Source: Gammaproteobacteria bacterium (lineage in GTDB: Bacteria; Pseudomonadota; Gammaproteobacteria; DSM-16500). From it: a stretch of 64,000 nt of DNA. Numbering within the stretch: the first letter of the stretch is position 1; each line of letters begins with the position of its first letter. Below the pieces are notes generated by a model. That model was not told where the DNA came from, made no database searches, and saw only the letters and a program-made list of their open reading frames with translations. Below are positions 21,756 through 32,118 of this stretch, piece by piece. The DNA is taken from positions 176,464 to 240,463 of the forward strand of contig JARLJO010000049.1 of NCBI GenBank assembly GCA_031291175.1. The letters run 5' to 3'. Position numbers and translations under genes: made by a program.

Positions 21756-22375
21756 CTTACTAATCTCCTTCTTTTTGCATCGCTCTGTTCGTAATTCGAA
21801 GAGCTATGAGCTTGTTCTTTTTCCTCATCTTCTTCGTCTTCTTCATCCTCTTCTTCTGCAATCATTGCATGAGGTGTAACTGGTATTTGCGGCGTTACTG
21901 GATTTTGAGGTGAGATTTGTGGAGAAGGAAGTGCTTCTGCATATTGCTGTACTTCTTCATCCTCTTCTTCAGCATCTGACATAGAAACACCTTCTGGTGT
22001 TTTTGGATTTTCACCCCCATCCGATGAATTCCAGTCTGATCCCGGTGTGGATATTTTGGGTGATGCTTCTTCAGCCTCTCCAATTAAGATACCCAACGTT
22101 CGCTGGCAATAAGTACGAATATCTTCTTGCACATACCAATTAGAAATACTTTCGCCATTTTTATATTCTGTTATTCCTAACAGATCTTTTCTTATAGCTA
22201 GCTCTTCTGGCTTCGCTTGTCTATATTGAGAAAAAAATTGGATATCTCCGGCAGAAAAGGGAAATCTTTTGCTTTCTCTCTTCGCTCGCGCAGGGCGCGC
22301 TGCTTCGCCCTTTTCTTCATTAAATTCCGTCTCGTCTGCTGCTCCCATTAAATCATTGTTAGGTCGATTTATCAT
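21752..22375 (-). CDS. Acidic low-complexity protein, candidate secreted effector
   Basis: No known domain. Of its 207 residues, about 1-95 look folded (SAGDIQFFSQYRQAKPEELA, then SNWYVQEDIRTYCQRTLG). Residues 105-160 are Ser/Pro/Thr-rich and contain the duplicated motif NPVTPQIPVTPH. From about residue 170 come long Glu/Asp runs (EEEDEEDEEDEEKEQ), then a Ser-rich patch, and the chain ends DAKRRRLVR. A Glu-rich block close to the C-terminus is a feature of Dot/Icm type IV secretion substrates, and the basic end resembles a nuclear localisation signal; both are weak, composition-based clues. It starts about 40 bases after parA, where parB often lies, but shows no ParB motif. It is translationally coupled to queF. 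Confidence 0.7.
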   Translation of the reverse strand: MINRPNNDLMGAADETEFNEEKGEAARPARAKRESKRFPFSAGDIQFFSQYRQAKPEELAIRKDLLGITEYKNGESISNWYVQEDIRTYCQRTLGILIGEAEEASPKISTPGSDWNSSDGGENPKTPEGVSMSDAEEEDEEVQQYAEALPSPQISPQNPVTPQIPVTPHAMIAEEEDEEDEEDEEKEQAHSSSNYEQSDAKRRRLVR

Positions 22376-22414
22376 TACAGAACGCCTATGCGAAAGTATT
22401 ATTGAATGATAATG

Positions 22415-23218
22415 TTACGCACTCTCTCGCGCGGTTTTCCTTTTTTTATTGGCTGTTTCTTCTGCACGGCGCAACATTTCACCTGCTAATGTTAAATAAG
22501 CAACTGAGCCTTGCGATTTTTCATCGTACATCACAACGGGCATTCCATGGCTTGGCGCTTCGGCTAAGCGTACATTACGGGGAATCACTGTTCGGTAAAC
22601 CCGATCAGAAAAATGCTGTAATAATTGTGCTGATACATCTAAAGCTAGGCGATTACGCCCGTCATACATGGTGCGTAACAAACCTTCGATGTGTAACTTG
22701 GTGTTAACGGTTTGTTGAATTTGTTCTATCGTATTTAACAGGGCCGTCAAACCTTCTAATGCAAAATATTCACACTGAATTGGAATTAAAACCGAATCTG
22801 CCGCAACTAATGCATTCAACGTCAGCACGTTCAGCGATGGCGGACAATCAATTAAAATATAATCATACTGCTCAGCCACGCTGACTAAAGCTTGTTTCAA
22901 GCGTAATTCACGATGCGCGGCTTGCATCAGCTGCACTTCGGCGACAATCAATTCATTATCTGTGCCCAGTAAATCATATTTCGCTTCTGTTTTAACTACG
23001 GCCGCACCCGTTTCGATTTCATGAAGCAGCACGTTTTTGGTCATGGCGGAAAGATTATCTTTATTAATCCCACTGCCCACCGTTGCATTCCCTTGTGGAT
23101 CAAGGTCAATTAACAAGACTCGACGTTTCATGACAGCAAAAGAAGCTGCCAGGTTAATACTGGTGGTAGTTTTACCCACACCACCTTTTTGATTTACAAT
23201 CGCAATTATTTTGGCCAC
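22415..23218 (-). CDS. parA: Chromosome-partitioning ATPase ParA (Soj)
   Basis: Walker-type ATPase that positions origins together with ParB bound at parS. The 267-residue chain begins [20 protein letters not shown] with the deviant Walker A motif of the family, followed by [17 protein letters not shown] and [14 protein letters not shown]. It follows rsmG by 11 bases in the conserved mnmG-rsmG-parA order. ParB normally comes next but is absent here. A parS-like site lies in recF, 21 kb away. Confidence 0.95.
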   Translation of the reverse strand: MAKIIAIVNQKGGVGKTTTSINLAASFAVMKRRVLLIDLDPQGNATVGSGINKDNLSAMTKNVLLHEIETGAAVVKTEAKYDLLGTDNELIVAEVQLMQAAHRELRLKQALVSVAEQYDYILIDCPPSLNVLTLNALVAADSVLIPIQCEYFALEGLTALLNTIEQIQQTVNTKLHIEGLLRTMYDGRNRLALDVSAQLLQHFSDRVYRTVIPRNVRLAEAPSHGMPVVMYDEKSQGSVAYLTLAGEMLRRAEETANKKRKTARESA

Positions 23219-23229
23219 TGACCTGTCCC

Positions 23230-23889
23230 TTAATTCTTCTTTTTAATGCATATGACATGCCGCTCTGCAGCAAGTCCCTTGATCACTAACTTATGTGAAG
23301 CCAACAGCATGAAATCCGCTGGGATCTCTTGAATTTCCTGTTCCGGGTATATTCCCTTCATCGCTAAAAACTGGCCATTATCTGCTAATAGGTGTTGAGT
23401 TTTGGCTAACATTACCTGAATTGAGCTAAAAGCGCGAGAAAGTATGCTATCAAAACCTTGCAGCGGTTTGAAATCTTCAGAACGGGCGTGCACGACTTCC
23501 ACGTTTTTGATGTTTAATTCTAACAATGTTTGCGTTAAGAAACGTGTTTTTTTGCTGTTACTGTCTAGCAGCACAAATTGTTTATCGGGATGAGTTAAGG
23601 CCAGGGGAATACCAGGCAAACCCGCTCCTGTACCAACATCGATGATGCGAGACCCGTGTAAGTAAGGACTAATGGATAAGCTGTCTAGAATATGCAGCCA
23701 CACCATGTCTTTTGGATCACGGATGGCAGTGAGGTTAAAAACTTGATTCCAACGATCAAGCAACGCTAAGTACTGAATGAATTTATCTTGTAACGCTGTA
23801 TCAAAATGATAATCATTTTTGCTGAGCGCTTCAGGCAATAATTTTTGAATCTGGCTAACCATTGTCGTTTGTCCCTTTATTGTTGCCAT
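23230..23889 (-). CDS. rsmG: 16S rRNA (guanine527-N7) methyltransferase RsmG
   Basis: SAM-dependent methyltransferase acting on the 530 loop of 16S rRNA. The 219-residue product contains [21 protein letters not shown], then the SAM loop [17 protein letters not shown] and the segment SRAFSSIQ, all as in the family. It sits 33 bases after mnmG in the order mnmG-rsmG-parA. Confidence 0.96.
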   Translation of the reverse strand: MATIKGQTTMVSQIQKLLPEALSKNDYHFDTALQDKFIQYLALLDRWNQVFNLTAIRDPKDMVWLHILDSLSISPYLHGSRIIDVGTGAGLPGIPLALTHPDKQFVLLDSNSKKTRFLTQTLLELNIKNVEVVHARSEDFKPLQGFDSILSRAFSSIQVMLAKTQHLLADNGQFLAMKGIYPEQEIQEIPADFMLLASHKLVIKGLAAERHVICIKKKN

Positions 23890-23922
23890 TCAAGTGGCTT
23901 TTTTATCGTGTCGGGAAGACTA

Positions 23923-25833
23923 TTACAATTCTGCTTCGTTTTCAGCCTTTTGCGTGTCTTTTTTATTCCGTTTTAAATGAACCAACAAAAGTGAGATCGC
24001 AGCAGGAGTCACACCTTGTACGCGTCCTGCCATCCCTAATGTTGTGGGACGTGCGGCTTTTAACTTCTGTTTGACCTCGGCGGATAAACTACCCACTTGG
24101 TCATAATCAAAATGAACTGGCAGTTTCAATTCTTCGTTACGCAGTTGACGGGCAATTTCATCTTCTTGTCTGTCGATATAGCCTGCGTATTTGGTTTGAA
24201 TCTCAATTTGCTCAGCCACTTTATCATCTGTCACCCCCGGGCCAATCTCTTCAATGGTCATTAAATCCCGATAAGAAACTTCCGGTCGTCTTAATAAATC
24301 TTCTACGCGATATTCTCGTGGCAAGGGTTGTTTTAACAATGTTTCTACCGCTTTGCCCATCGCTGTATCGGGTCTAACCCAGGTTTTTAACAAACGTTCT
24401 TTTTCGGTGGCAATGGATTCTTGTTTCACGGAAAAAGCGCGCCATCTGGCTTCATCGACTAATCCAAGTTCATAGCCTTTGGTGGTCAAACGCAAATCCG
24501 CATTATCTTCGCGCAATAATAATCGATATTCTGCACGGGAGGTGAACATTCGATAAGGTTCTATGGTGCCGCGTGTGATCAAATCGTCAATCAATACGCC
24601 AATGTATGCTTCATCACGGCGCGGTGTCCAGGCTTCTTTCTCTTGAGTGAAAAGTGCGGCGTTCATGCCAGCGATTAAGCCTTGAGCTGCTGCTTCTTCA
24701 TAACCGGTGGTGCCATTAATTTGACCGGCAAAAAATAATCCCATGATATTTTTGGTTTCAAGAGACGGTTTTAAATCACGTGGATCAAAAAAATCGTACT
24801 CAATCGCATACCCAGGTCTTAAGATGTGCGCGTTTTCAAATCCACGCATCGTTCGGACAAATTCAATTTGCACGGAAAACGGTAAACTGGTTGAAATACC
24901 GTTAGGGTAAATTTCGTGGGTAGTTAATCCTTCGGGCTCTACAAAAATTTGATGCGAATTTTTATCCGCAAATCGCATGATCTTATCTTCAATCGAAGGA
25001 CAATAACGTGGGCCTATGCCTTCGATCACGCCCGTGTACATGGGTGACTCGGACAAACCTTCACGAATGAAATCGTGGGTACGCTCATTGGTGTGCGTGA
25101 TATAGCAAGGAATCTGGCGAGGATGTTCTTCGACTTTACCCATAAAGGAAAAAACAGGGGTAGGAGTGTCGCCGTCTTGTCTCTCCAACACACTAAAATC
25201 GATTGTGCGGCCATCGATGCGTGGTGGTGTGCCTGTTTTCAGTCGGCCAATGCGTAAGGGTAACTCTTTCAAGCGTTGGCCTAGGGTCTTCGCTGGTGGA
25301 TCACCGGCGCGTCCACCTTCGTAATTGTTCAAACCAATGTGGATTTTACCCGAGAGAAAAGTCCCTGCAGTCAAAACAACTGTTTTGGCTTTAAAGGTGA
25401 GTCCCATTTGTGTCACCACACCCGTCACTTTTTCATTTTCGACTAAGATGTCATCGACGGGTTGTTGGAATAACCATAAATTTTCTTGGTTTTCGAGGAT
25501 TTCACGGACAATGGCTTTATATAAAATGCGATCTGCCTGAGCACGGGTGGCGCGTACGGCTGGACCTTTGCTGGCATTTAAAGTTCGAAATTGAATACCC
25601 GCACGATCAATGGCTTTCGCCATGACACCGCCTAGCGCATCAATTTCTTTCACTAAATGGCCTTTGCCAATCCCTCCGATCGCAGGATTACAGGACATTT
25701 GTCCTAATGTTTCAATATTATGGGTCAGCAATAAGGTTTTTGCTCCCATGCGCGCAGAAGCCAACGCCGCCTCCGTTCCCGCATGGCCGCCACCAACTAC
25801 AATAACATCAAAGACTTGCCGAATATCCATCAT
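23923..25833 (-). CDS. mnmG: tRNA U34 carboxymethylaminomethyl-modifying enzyme MnmG (GidA)
   Basis: FAD enzyme that, with MnmE, modifies wobble uridine 34 in certain tRNAs. The chain of about 636 residues has the dinucleotide fold [19 protein letters not shown] at the N-terminus and [20 protein letters not shown], the family signature, at about residues 47-66. The C-terminal region carries the helical domain that binds MnmE ([17 protein letters not shown]). Two ATG codons and an upstream TTG compete as start; the first ATG is used here. The partner gene mnmE is 3 kb away on the same strand. Confidence 0.96.
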   Translation of the reverse strand: MMDIRQVFDVIVVGGGHAGTEAALASARMGAKTLLLTHNIETLGQMSCNPAIGGIGKGHLVKEIDALGGVMAKAIDRAGIQFRTLNASKGPAVRATRAQADRILYKAIVREILENQENLWLFQQPVDDILVENEKVTGVVTQMGLTFKAKTVVLTAGTFLSGKIHIGLNNYEGGRAGDPPAKTLGQRLKELPLRIGRLKTGTPPRIDGRTIDFSVLERQDGDTPTPVFSFMGKVEEHPRQIPCYITHTNERTHDFIREGLSESPMYTGVIEGIGPRYCPSIEDKIMRFADKNSHQIFVEPEGLTTHEIYPNGISTSLPFSVQIEFVRTMRGFENAHILRPGYAIEYDFFDPRDLKPSLETKNIMGLFFAGQINGTTGYEEAAAQGLIAGMNAALFTQEKEAWTPRRDEAYIGVLIDDLITRGTIEPYRMFTSRAEYRLLLREDNADLRLTTKGYELGLVDEARWRAFSVKQESIATEKERLLKTWVRPDTAMGKAVETLLKQPLPREYRVEDLLRRPEVSYRDLMTIEEIGPGVTDDKVAEQIEIQTKYAGYIDRQEDEIARQLRNEELKLPVHFDYDQVGSLSAEVKQKLKAARPTTLGMAGRVQGVTPAAISLLLVHLKRNKKDTQKAENEAEL

Positions 25834-26025
25834 CAATTTCTACACTATTTGGAAAAAAGTTCGTCATTTTACCTGAATAGCTAGTGACTGGTCAAAGGAT
25901 GCTCCAATTTCTTTAGAGGAGAAGGCGGCTCAAAAAACACCCCGAGTATAATTTATCAACGACTTTGACCGATACGGCATTTTCTAATAAAGTAAATTTT
26001 TCATTTATTAGATATGGATATCATA

Positions 26026-26553
26026 ATGCGCGGATTAAAGGTGCTATTAGCAATAGGGATGATGCATTTATCAATGGCGGCTAGCGCTGAAAATGTAATG
26101 CAGTTAAAAAGTGGTGCGGCGGCTGATCATGGGGCGCTGCCTGTCGCTTATACCTGCGATGGTAAAAATATCTCACCAGCTCTTTTGTGGTCGGGCAAAC
26201 CTAAAAATACGCAATCTTTTGCTTTGATTGTGTCAGACCCAGATGCACCAAGTGGTACGTTTTATCATTGGGTGTTATTTAATATTCCAGCGAACGTCAC
26301 AGAACTTGCTGAAGGCATCAGTGCGTTACCCGGAGATACTGTTGCTGGTAAAAACAGTTGGGAAAAAATGGCCTATAATGGTCCTTGTCCTCCTAAAGGT
26401 GCAAGTCATCGGTATGTTTTTACATTGTATGCACTAGATAAAAAGCTCGATTTAATGAAAGGAGCTGATGCATTAGCATTAATAGATGCGATGACGTCGC
26501 ATGTATTGCAAGAAGCGGAATACACAATGGTTTATAGTCGTTGGGGTTCATGA
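26026..26553 (+). CDS. Secreted YbhB/YbcL-type PEBP family protein
   Basis: Phosphatidylethanolamine-binding-protein fold. The 175-residue chain has a signal peptide (LLAIGMMHLSMAASA, cut before ENVMQL), so it should be periplasmic. The PEBP ligand pocket motifs SDPDAPSGTFYHWVLFNIP and GPCPPKGASHRYVFTLYAL are intact. An ATG 12 bases upstream at 26014 is an alternative start. Members are often annotated as Raf kinase inhibitor-like, but their bacterial function is not established. It is a single gene with repeats downstream. Confidence 0.88.
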   Translation: MRGLKVLLAIGMMHLSMAASAENVMQLKSGAAADHGALPVAYTCDGKNISPALLWSGKPKNTQSFALIVSDPDAPSGTFYHWVLFNIPANVTELAEGISALPGDTVAGKNSWEKMAYNGPCPPKGASHRYVFTLYALDKKLDLMKGADALALIDAMTSHVLQEAEYTMVYSRWGS

Positions 26554-26660
26554 ACCTAACATGACTTTTCGCTGTGCGACAAAATGTGGTGCTAGTGGGA
26601 TTTAATGATTATGGCGGGGATTTTTGATTTGTGTGCGTTGAGTGAATGTGCGGTGATTTA

Positions 26661-26992
26661 GCCGGGGTTCGCGGACACGACCCCCACAAAAAGCGTGGGG
26701 GTCTTAGTCCGTGCTACTTTGTGCTGCATCGGAATTCTCTGTGTAATGAGCCAATGTAAATATGCTCTTTTCGCTTCCACGAAGTGGAAGCGAATCAAAA
26801 AAAACGGGGTGGCAGGGTAGGTTTGCTTTTTACGCGCGGAGTTTACGAGCACGAAAAAAGTAAACCTACCATGACAGGACCCCAGTCCATTTAAGAGAAT
26901 TCATTTCGGTATCAGTGTAGTTCCCTTCCCGCCCTCGCTAGGATGATTAGAGTTTATAGAGATTTGCCGGACACTAGAGCGTCTATGCGGTA
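26661..26992. repeat. Composite structured repeat, full copy
   Basis: This copy fills most of the gap between the PEBP gene and mnmE. Module A (26661-26717) is a CCCCCAC/GTGGGGG hairpin nested in a GCGGAC..GTCCGT stem. Module B starts with the perfect hairpin CGCTTCCAC-GAA-GTGGAAGCG. It continues with a long inverted repeat, GGTAGGTTTGCTTTTT paired with AAAAAAGTAAACCTACC, and the tail GACAGGACCCCAGTC. A last part (to about 26992) is shared with the copy near 54830. Related copies lie at 17466, 33809, 50505, 54620, 63674 and 63792. A 64-residue frame inside it is not considered a gene. Confidence 0.9.
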
Positions 26993-27018
26993 ATGGCAAG
27001 ACCATTTTATGCAAACCA

Positions 27019-28371
27019 TTACTTACCAATACAAAAACTGGAAAAAATGCGTCCTAATAAATCATCAGAGCTGAATTCACCCGTGATTTCAGAAAGTGCG
27101 TGTTGCGCCAGGCGCAAATCTTCGGCGAGTAATTCACCCGCGCGGTGACTCAATAATTGTTGTTGGCCACGGAGCATAAACGTTTTAGCACGAGCGATGG
27201 CATCCAGGTGGCGACGACGAGCAGAAAAACCGCCTCCAGCATCAGGACTGAAACCCACTGATGTTTTAATATGATTGCGTAATAAGTCCATTCCGATATC
27301 GTTTATGGCAGAAAGGGAAATCACAGCGTGACCCTCTTCCATTTTTATAGAAGGAGATTCCGAGGTTAAGTCGATTTTGTTTCTTATCACAATCAATGTA
27401 GCTCTGGCCGGCAGCGACTCTAACAAATCAATGGCGTCAGCATTCTCACTAGCTGCATTGGTAACCAATAACACTAAATCCGCTTGAGCTATCTCTTGCC
27501 GCGCTCGACGTATGCCTTCTTGTTCAACCACATCTACGCTATCACGCAACCCTGCGGTATCAATAATATGTAGAGGCATACCATCAATAGTAATTTGCTC
27601 ACGCAAAATATCACGAGTCGTGCCCGGAATATTGGTCACAATCGCTGAATCTTTACCACTGAGACGATTCAATAAACTCGATTTACCCACATTTGGCACA
27701 CCGGCTATGACCGCTGTGATGCCATCACGTAACAAACTACCTTGAGTCGCACTAGCCTCGACAGTTTCAAGATCCGATATCGCATTAGCCAAATTGTTTG
27801 CGACTTGTTGATCGGCTAAAAAATCAATTTCTTCTTCCGCAAAATCAATCGCTGCTTCCACATAGATACGTAAGCGAATTAATGCTTCAACCAATTGATG
27901 GATACGTTTAGAAAATTCACCTTGTAAAGATCGCAAAGCAGAACGCGCGGCTTGTTCTGATGAAGCATCGATTAAATCAGCGATGGCCTCGGCCTGCGCG
28001 AGATCTAATTTATCATTCAAAAAAGCCCTTTCTGAAAATTCGCCGGGACGCGCGATGCGGGCACCACAGCTCACGACTTTTCGAATAAGTAGATCAACCA
28101 CCGCAGGACCACCATGGCCATGCAGCTCTAAAACATCCTCGCCCGTAAAAGAATGAGGTGCAGGAAAATAAATAGCAATGCCTTGATCAAGAGCGACGTG
28201 AGTTTCATCTAAAAAAGGAAGATAAGTTGCATAACGAGGTTTGGGCAGTTCGCCTAAAACCTGTTCTGCAATTTGTTTAACGTTAGGACCGGAGACTCTC
28301 ACAATGGCGACACCACCGCGACCGTGAGGAGTCGCTTCAGCTACGATGGTGTCGGTTTGAAATGTTTTCAT
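27019..28371 (-). CDS. mnmE: tRNA modification GTPase MnmE (TrmE)
   Basis: GTPase partner of MnmG in wobble-uridine modification. The 450-residue chain has the N-terminal tetrahydrofolate-binding domain (about 1-120), a helical domain, and an inserted G domain with [12 protein letters not shown] (G1), GTTRDI (G2), IDTAGLRD (G3) and RNKIDL (G4). It ends in the invariant CIGK, whose cysteine is functionally important. Its start overlaps the yidC stop by one base. Confidence 0.97.
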   Translation of the reverse strand: MKTFQTDTIVAEATPHGRGGVAIVRVSGPNVKQIAEQVLGELPKPRYATYLPFLDETHVALDQGIAIYFPAPHSFTGEDVLELHGHGGPAVVDLLIRKVVSCGARIARPGEFSERAFLNDKLDLAQAEAIADLIDASSEQAARSALRSLQGEFSKRIHQLVEALIRLRIYVEAAIDFAEEEIDFLADQQVANNLANAISDLETVEASATQGSLLRDGITAVIAGVPNVGKSSLLNRLSGKDSAIVTNIPGTTRDILREQITIDGMPLHIIDTAGLRDSVDVVEQEGIRRARQEIAQADLVLLVTNAASENADAIDLLESLPARATLIVIRNKIDLTSESPSIKMEEGHAVISLSAINDIGMDLLRNHIKTSVGFSPDAGGGFSARRRHLDAIARAKTFMLRGQQQLLSHRAGELLAEDLRLAQHALSEITGEFSSDDLLGRIFSSFCIGK

Positions 28372-30080
28372 TATTTCTTGGATTTAGATTTTTCATTCCC
28401 ATTGGTGTTGTTTATGCTGCGCATAATAAACCACTGTTGCAAGAACGAGAGCGTGTTATTCACAAACCAGTACAGCATCAAACCAGCAGGGAAGTTGACG
28501 AAGAGTGCGGTAAAGACTACCGGCATAAACATCATCACTTTTGCTTGCATTGGATCTGGTGGTGGCGGGTTCAACCGTTGTTGCAAGAACATGGAAATAC
28601 CCATTAAAACCGGTAACACATAGAACGGATCTTTTTGTGTTAAATCTTGAATCCACAGAATGAATGGCGCTTGGCGCAATTCAACACTTTCAATCAGTAC
28701 CCAGTAAAGACCGATGAAAACAGGAATCTGAATGAGGATAGGCAAACAACCACTCATTGGATTCACTTTTTCTTTTTTGTATAACTCAAGAGTCGCTTGG
28801 GTGAATTTTTGTTTATCGTCACCATAACGCTCTTTCAATGTATTAATGCGTGGCTGCAATTTTTTCAGCACGCTCATTGAGCGATAGCTTTTGGCGGATA
28901 AGTGATAGAACATCAACTTAATCACTAAAGTGACCAGGACAATAGACCACCCCCAGTTACCTACTACACTGTGAATAGCCGCCATCATCCAGAAAATGGT
29001 AACAGCGATTATCCAAAAAATACCAAAATCGATAGTTAGCTGTAATCCAGGCGCTGCATGTTCTAAACGTTTTGCAATGGCAGGACCAGCATAGAACTTA
29101 GCATGCGTATCAACTGTCGTACCTGGTGCTGCCGTGATTTTTGGACCTAATGCGCCAATGGTATATAAACCATCGGTTGTCACATGTGAAAAATATTGTG
29201 AAGTCGCGGTCTTGTCAGGAATCCAGGCACTAACAAAATAATGCTGCACCATGGCTGCCCAACCACCAACGATGGTTTGGTTAACGGGTTTATCTATCAT
29301 GTCTTTGAAAGTGATTTTTTGGAACGTTTTAGCGGGGCTTGAAATAGCGGCGCCAAAATAAGTGGTCAAATTAATCAACCCTTGTTTGCTGGGTGGCGTG
29401 TCTTTACGCATTAATTGTAAATAGACGTTACCTTCCCAAGCTTGTTTGGATTGGTTTTGAACTTGATAGTCGACACCAATTTCGTAATCGTCACGTTGGA
29501 AATTAAACGTTTTGGTGACTTTAACGCCATTCGCATCTTGCCAATTCAGTTTAACCTGAAGTTGGTTTTGATTTTGTGCTAATACAAAATCAGTTTGGTT
29601 TTGGTCAACGGTATATAAGGCTTGGCCTTTGGAGGTATCAGGACCTTCTGTGCTCAATAGACCGCTTTGCGCTAGATAACGCGTTGCATCCTGGTTATTC
29701 AATAAAACAAACGGTGAGGAAGAATGCAATTGTTCAGGATATTTCACTAATTTGACTTGAGTGATATTACCGCCTTGCGCGTCAATATCGACATCCAATA
29801 CATCGGTTTGCACATGAATGATATGTGCACTTGCCGCAATAGGGGCGCTCTTCACATCCGGTGTTGTTGCCGCATTGGCATTGGAAGCTGTCGTATTTGT
29901 ATTAGCGACTTCAGGAATATAATTATTTGAAGCGGAAGCGGCTGTTGGCGCCACAACTGTCTGGGTAGTAACGGCAGCCTTGGGATGCTCTTTGTCCCAA
30001 ATCTGATACATTTGCATTCCAACAAAAACCAGGATTCCGTAAAGCGCATAGCGTATGTAATTCATCATATTGGCTGTCAT
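28371..30080 (-). CDS. yidC: Membrane protein insertase YidC
   Basis: Inner-membrane insertase and chaperone. The 569-residue chain has an N-terminal membrane anchor ([19 protein letters not shown]), an Ala/Thr-rich linker, a large periplasmic beta domain (about 75-345), and five C-terminal membrane segments with the positively charged hairpin [23 protein letters not shown]. The stretch [21 protein letters not shown] is typical of the Gram-negative form. It overlaps yidD by four bases and mnmE by one, within the rpmH-rnpA-yidD-yidC-mnmE operon. Confidence 0.97.
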   Translation of the reverse strand: MTANMMNYIRYALYGILVFVGMQMYQIWDKEHPKAAVTTQTVVAPTAASASNNYIPEVANTNTTASNANAATTPDVKSAPIAASAHIIHVQTDVLDVDIDAQGGNITQVKLVKYPEQLHSSSPFVLLNNQDATRYLAQSGLLSTEGPDTSKGQALYTVDQNQTDFVLAQNQNQLQVKLNWQDANGVKVTKTFNFQRDDYEIGVDYQVQNQSKQAWEGNVYLQLMRKDTPPSKQGLINLTTYFGAAISSPAKTFQKITFKDMIDKPVNQTIVGGWAAMVQHYFVSAWIPDKTATSQYFSHVTTDGLYTIGALGPKITAAPGTTVDTHAKFYAGPAIAKRLEHAAPGLQLTIDFGIFWIIAVTIFWMMAAIHSVVGNWGWSIVLVTLVIKLMFYHLSAKSYRSMSVLKKLQPRINTLKERYGDDKQKFTQATLELYKKEKVNPMSGCLPILIQIPVFIGLYWVLIESVELRQAPFILWIQDLTQKDPFYVLPVLMGISMFLQQRLNPPPPDPMQAKVMMFMPVVFTALFVNFPAGLMLYWFVNNTLSFLQQWFIMRSINNTNGNEKSKSKK

Positions 30081-30322
30081 ATTGATTTTTTTTCCGGGAT
30101 TGGGTCAAAACCACCTTCGTGCCAAGGGTGGCAACATAAAAGTCTTTTTGCACTTAAAAAACTGCCTCTGATCAGCCCATGCACTTTGATGGCATCAAGC
30201 GAATAGGTAGAACAAGAAGGATAAAAACGACAACAGTTACCTAACAGTGGACTAATACAATACTGATAGGTTCGTATAATTAAAGCGAAGCTTGATGATA
30301 TTGGGTTACTAGTCTTTGCCAC
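30077..30322 (-). CDS. yidD: Membrane protein insertion efficiency factor YidD
   Basis: Small membrane-associated helper of YidC. The 81-residue chain has the conserved cysteine block [27 protein letters not shown] and the C-terminal [16 protein letters not shown]. The GTG start at 30322 overlaps rnpA by 43 bases, which is common for this gene pair. A later start is possible but would cut the N-terminal helix. Confidence 0.94.
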   Translation of the reverse strand: MAKTSNPISSSFALIIRTYQYCISPLLGNCCRFYPSCSTYSLDAIKVHGLIRGSFLSAKRLLCCHPWHEGGFDPIPEKKSI

Positions 30323-30648
30323 AATTTATCTATGCCTTCTCGCAATTGGACTTTGTCTAGATCATCGCATTGGTGACGTGCGATAACAATAATGTCTAGC
30401 CCCTTTAGCTTCAGGGGATGATTACGAAAACTTTCACGTATAACCCGTTTAATTTGATTTCTTGAAACGGCGAGATTCGCTACGCGCTTTCCCACAATAA
30501 CACCTAATCGAGAATGTGAATTCTGATTAGGTTTATACAAAGCTAGCAAGTGGCGTTGACTCACCTTTTGAGATGCGTCGAATATTGATTGGTATTCAGC
30601 CTTGCTTACTAGCCTGTGATCTCGTGGAAAGCTTAATGTGGTATTCAA
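30280..30648 (-). CDS. rnpA: Ribonuclease P protein component
   Basis: Basic protein subunit of RNase P, which trims tRNA 5' leaders. The 122-residue chain contains the RNR-type RNA-binding motif [17 protein letters not shown] (about residues 60-76) and the early segment [17 protein letters not shown]. It follows rpmH by 14 bases, as in most bacteria, and overlaps yidD. Confidence 0.96.
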   Translation of the reverse strand: MNTTLSFPRDHRLVSKAEYQSIFDASQKVSQRHLLALYKPNQNSHSRLGVIVGKRVANLAVSRNQIKRVIRESFRNHPLKLKGLDIIVIARHQCDDLDKVQLREGIDKLWQRLVTQYHQASL

Positions 30649-30662
30649 GATAACGCTATTGT

Positions 30663-30797
30663 TTAGACAGCTAATCTTGCACGACCTTTAGCACGACGTC
30701 TGCTTAACACAGCGCGACCGTTCTTGGTTGCCATACGAGCACGAAAACCGTGGGTTCTTTTACGCTTTAACACGCTAGGTTGAAAAGTTCTTTTCAT
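30663..30797 (-). CDS. rpmH: 50S ribosomal protein L34
   Basis: Very basic 44-residue ribosomal protein, [20 protein letters not shown] through to [10 protein letters not shown], unmistakable despite its size. It is the first gene of the rpmH-rnpA-yidD-yidC-mnmE operon and is driven by a strong promoter about 45 bases upstream. In many gammaproteobacteria dnaA lies next to rpmH. Here origin-like DNA lies there instead and dnaA is about 26 kb away. Confidence 0.98.
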   Translation of the reverse strand: MKRTFQPSVLKRKRTHGFRARMATKNGRAVLSRRRAKGRARLAV

Positions 30798-30839
30798 GGT
30801 AGTGCCTATTTCTCATATTTATTTAAAACCAGGGCGCCA

Positions 30840-30868
30840 ATGATAGGTACGATTTACTTTTTTGTCAA
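30840..30868 (-). promoter_or_regulatory. Promoter of the rpmH operon
   Basis: On the minus strand a perfect TTGACA (30868-30863) and TATCAT (30845-30840) are separated by 17 bases. It points into rpmH, at the edge of the origin-like segment. Confidence 0.82.
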
Positions 30869-30910
30869 ATTATTCGCAAGGTTAAAATTCAAGGCCGCCC
30901 TAAGCTATCT

Positions 30911-31110
30911 AAATAAGATTATATATATATCCTTATATGGTAGAGCTTTTAGATAAGGAAGGGAAATTCTGTGGAAAAGTGATATTTCACATTTATATTC
31001 ATTAGGTTACAGAGATATTATCCTGTGGATTAGTCAGGTAGTCGGTGTGTCTATGTCGGCTATTTCATGTATAAAAATGTATGAAATACTGAGCATCAGG
31101 CTTATGCACA
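30911..31110. other. oriC: oriC-like segment, copy A (between rpmH and a membrane-protein gene)
   Basis: It begins with the AT-rich run GATTATATATATAT (candidate unwinding element) and holds three matches to the DnaA box: TGTGGAAAA (30970-30978), TGTGGATTA (31024-31032) and TTATGCACA (31102-31110). Its position beside rpmH is the classical gammaproteobacterial origin site. Bases 30941-31110 align without gaps to 32151-32320 (copy B, offset 1210) at about 70% identity by hand count (119 of 170). The rest of the gap (30798-30910 and 31111-31148) holds the rpmH promoter and nothing else recognised. No GATC cluster is present. Confidence 0.72.
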
Positions 31111-31148
31111 GGGTAGAACCTCATAAAAAAGCCATCTATAAACAGGTA

Positions 31149-31967
31149 TTAAGCTTCTGGAGGAGAATAATTGGATTCTTCTTGATCAAGTTCGGGTGGG
31201 GTTTCTATTTTTACAGGCGTCGGTTCTGCCAGTTTTGCATCCATGACCGTTTTTTTGAAGATGAGGCCATACATAATGAAATGCATAGGAACTGTCCATA
31301 TCAAACCAATCGCTAAAGGTATCGCACTAAGGGAAGATAAAATGGTCATGGCGAAATAACAAATAAAGATGGGTATGAAATATTTGTTCATTAAACGAAT
31401 GCTGGTGATTAAGGCTTCCTTCATCGGTTGCAAACCTAAGATGACTAGAGGTAGAGCGAAGAGTTCAATAGGGAGGACGTAGTAGACCCCGAAAATACTG
31501 CACAGAATACGAACAAACATATAAGGGAGCAAATGAGGAACGATATTAAAAAAAACAGTGATCAGAAAAAAAGCAAAGAAAAGATAAAAAATATCGACTA
31601 TCGCATTTAAATTCATTGCCATCGTTTCTTTCAGAGAAACGGTCATTCCCAAAGCTCGTCTCACACCTAGCATGATCGCGGTGGTTAAGCAAAACCAATA
31701 CAGAAAAGCAATGACAGCAATAGAAACAATATTTGGAAAACTATAAGTGACGCTCAATGTATCACTAGGCAGCATTCTTACATGAGGAGGAAATAAAAAA
31801 AATGTCAGTCCGCCTAAAACAATAACGATCAGTAGTGGAAAGATAACACCTGCTACCAAGATTGGACCTTTCACCCCGCCGGTTAATTTCCACGCTTCGC
31901 TAAGTACTTCGCCAACAGATAATTTTTTAGGGGGATTGGTTTTAGCGATATCGGGAGTATTAGTCAT
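31149..31967 (-). CDS. Polytopic membrane protein between the two origin-like segments
   Basis: Function not recognised. The product of about 272 residues starts MTNTPDIAKTNPPKKLSVGE; GAGAA lies before this ATG, and the open frame continues 28 codons upstream without a better start. About six hydrophobic segments lie between residues 35 and 240. The C-terminal cytoplasmic tail is Pro/Glu-rich (ETPPELDQEESNYSPPEA). The layout resembles uncharacterised multi-helix inner-membrane families. It is enclosed by two homologous DnaA-box segments. Confidence 0.78.
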   Translation of the reverse strand: MTNTPDIAKTNPPKKLSVGEVLSEAWKLTGGVKGPILVAGVIFPLLIVIVLGGLTFFLFPPHVRMLPSDTLSVTYSFPNIVSIAVIAFLYWFCLTTAIMLGVRRALGMTVSLKETMAMNLNAIVDIFYLFFAFFLITVFFNIVPHLLPYMFVRILCSIFGVYYVLPIELFALPLVILGLQPMKEALITSIRLMNKYFIPIFICYFAMTILSSLSAIPLAIGLIWTVPMHFIMYGLIFKKTVMDAKLAEPTPVKIETPPELDQEESNYSPPEA

Positions 31968-32118
31968 GCTTTTCTCACTTTTTTTAGTAGTTAAAAGAAA
32001 AGATGTTGATAGAAACAGTATATCACAGCGTCTCTTAGATAATATTTTCAATAAGTATCAATAGGTTAATGATTAAGGCAGGAGGGATTAAGCTTTTTCA
32101 GCGAGGCAATCTGTTATA

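Noticed and set aside
24421..24436. Second parS-like site TGTTTCACGGAAAAAG in mnmG
   Set aside because: Only 12 of 16 bases fit and the palindrome is broken.
26658..26852. 64-residue frame on the minus strand, with a similar one at 54451-54714
   Set aside because: Both are translations of the composite repeat (shared NSARKK-TYPATPFFLI) and vary with the hairpin changes; no evidence of coding.
31047..31316. 89-residue plus-strand frame overlapping origin copy A
   Set aside because: It crosses the DnaA boxes and the antisense of the membrane-protein gene, with no ribosome binding site or recognisable domain.
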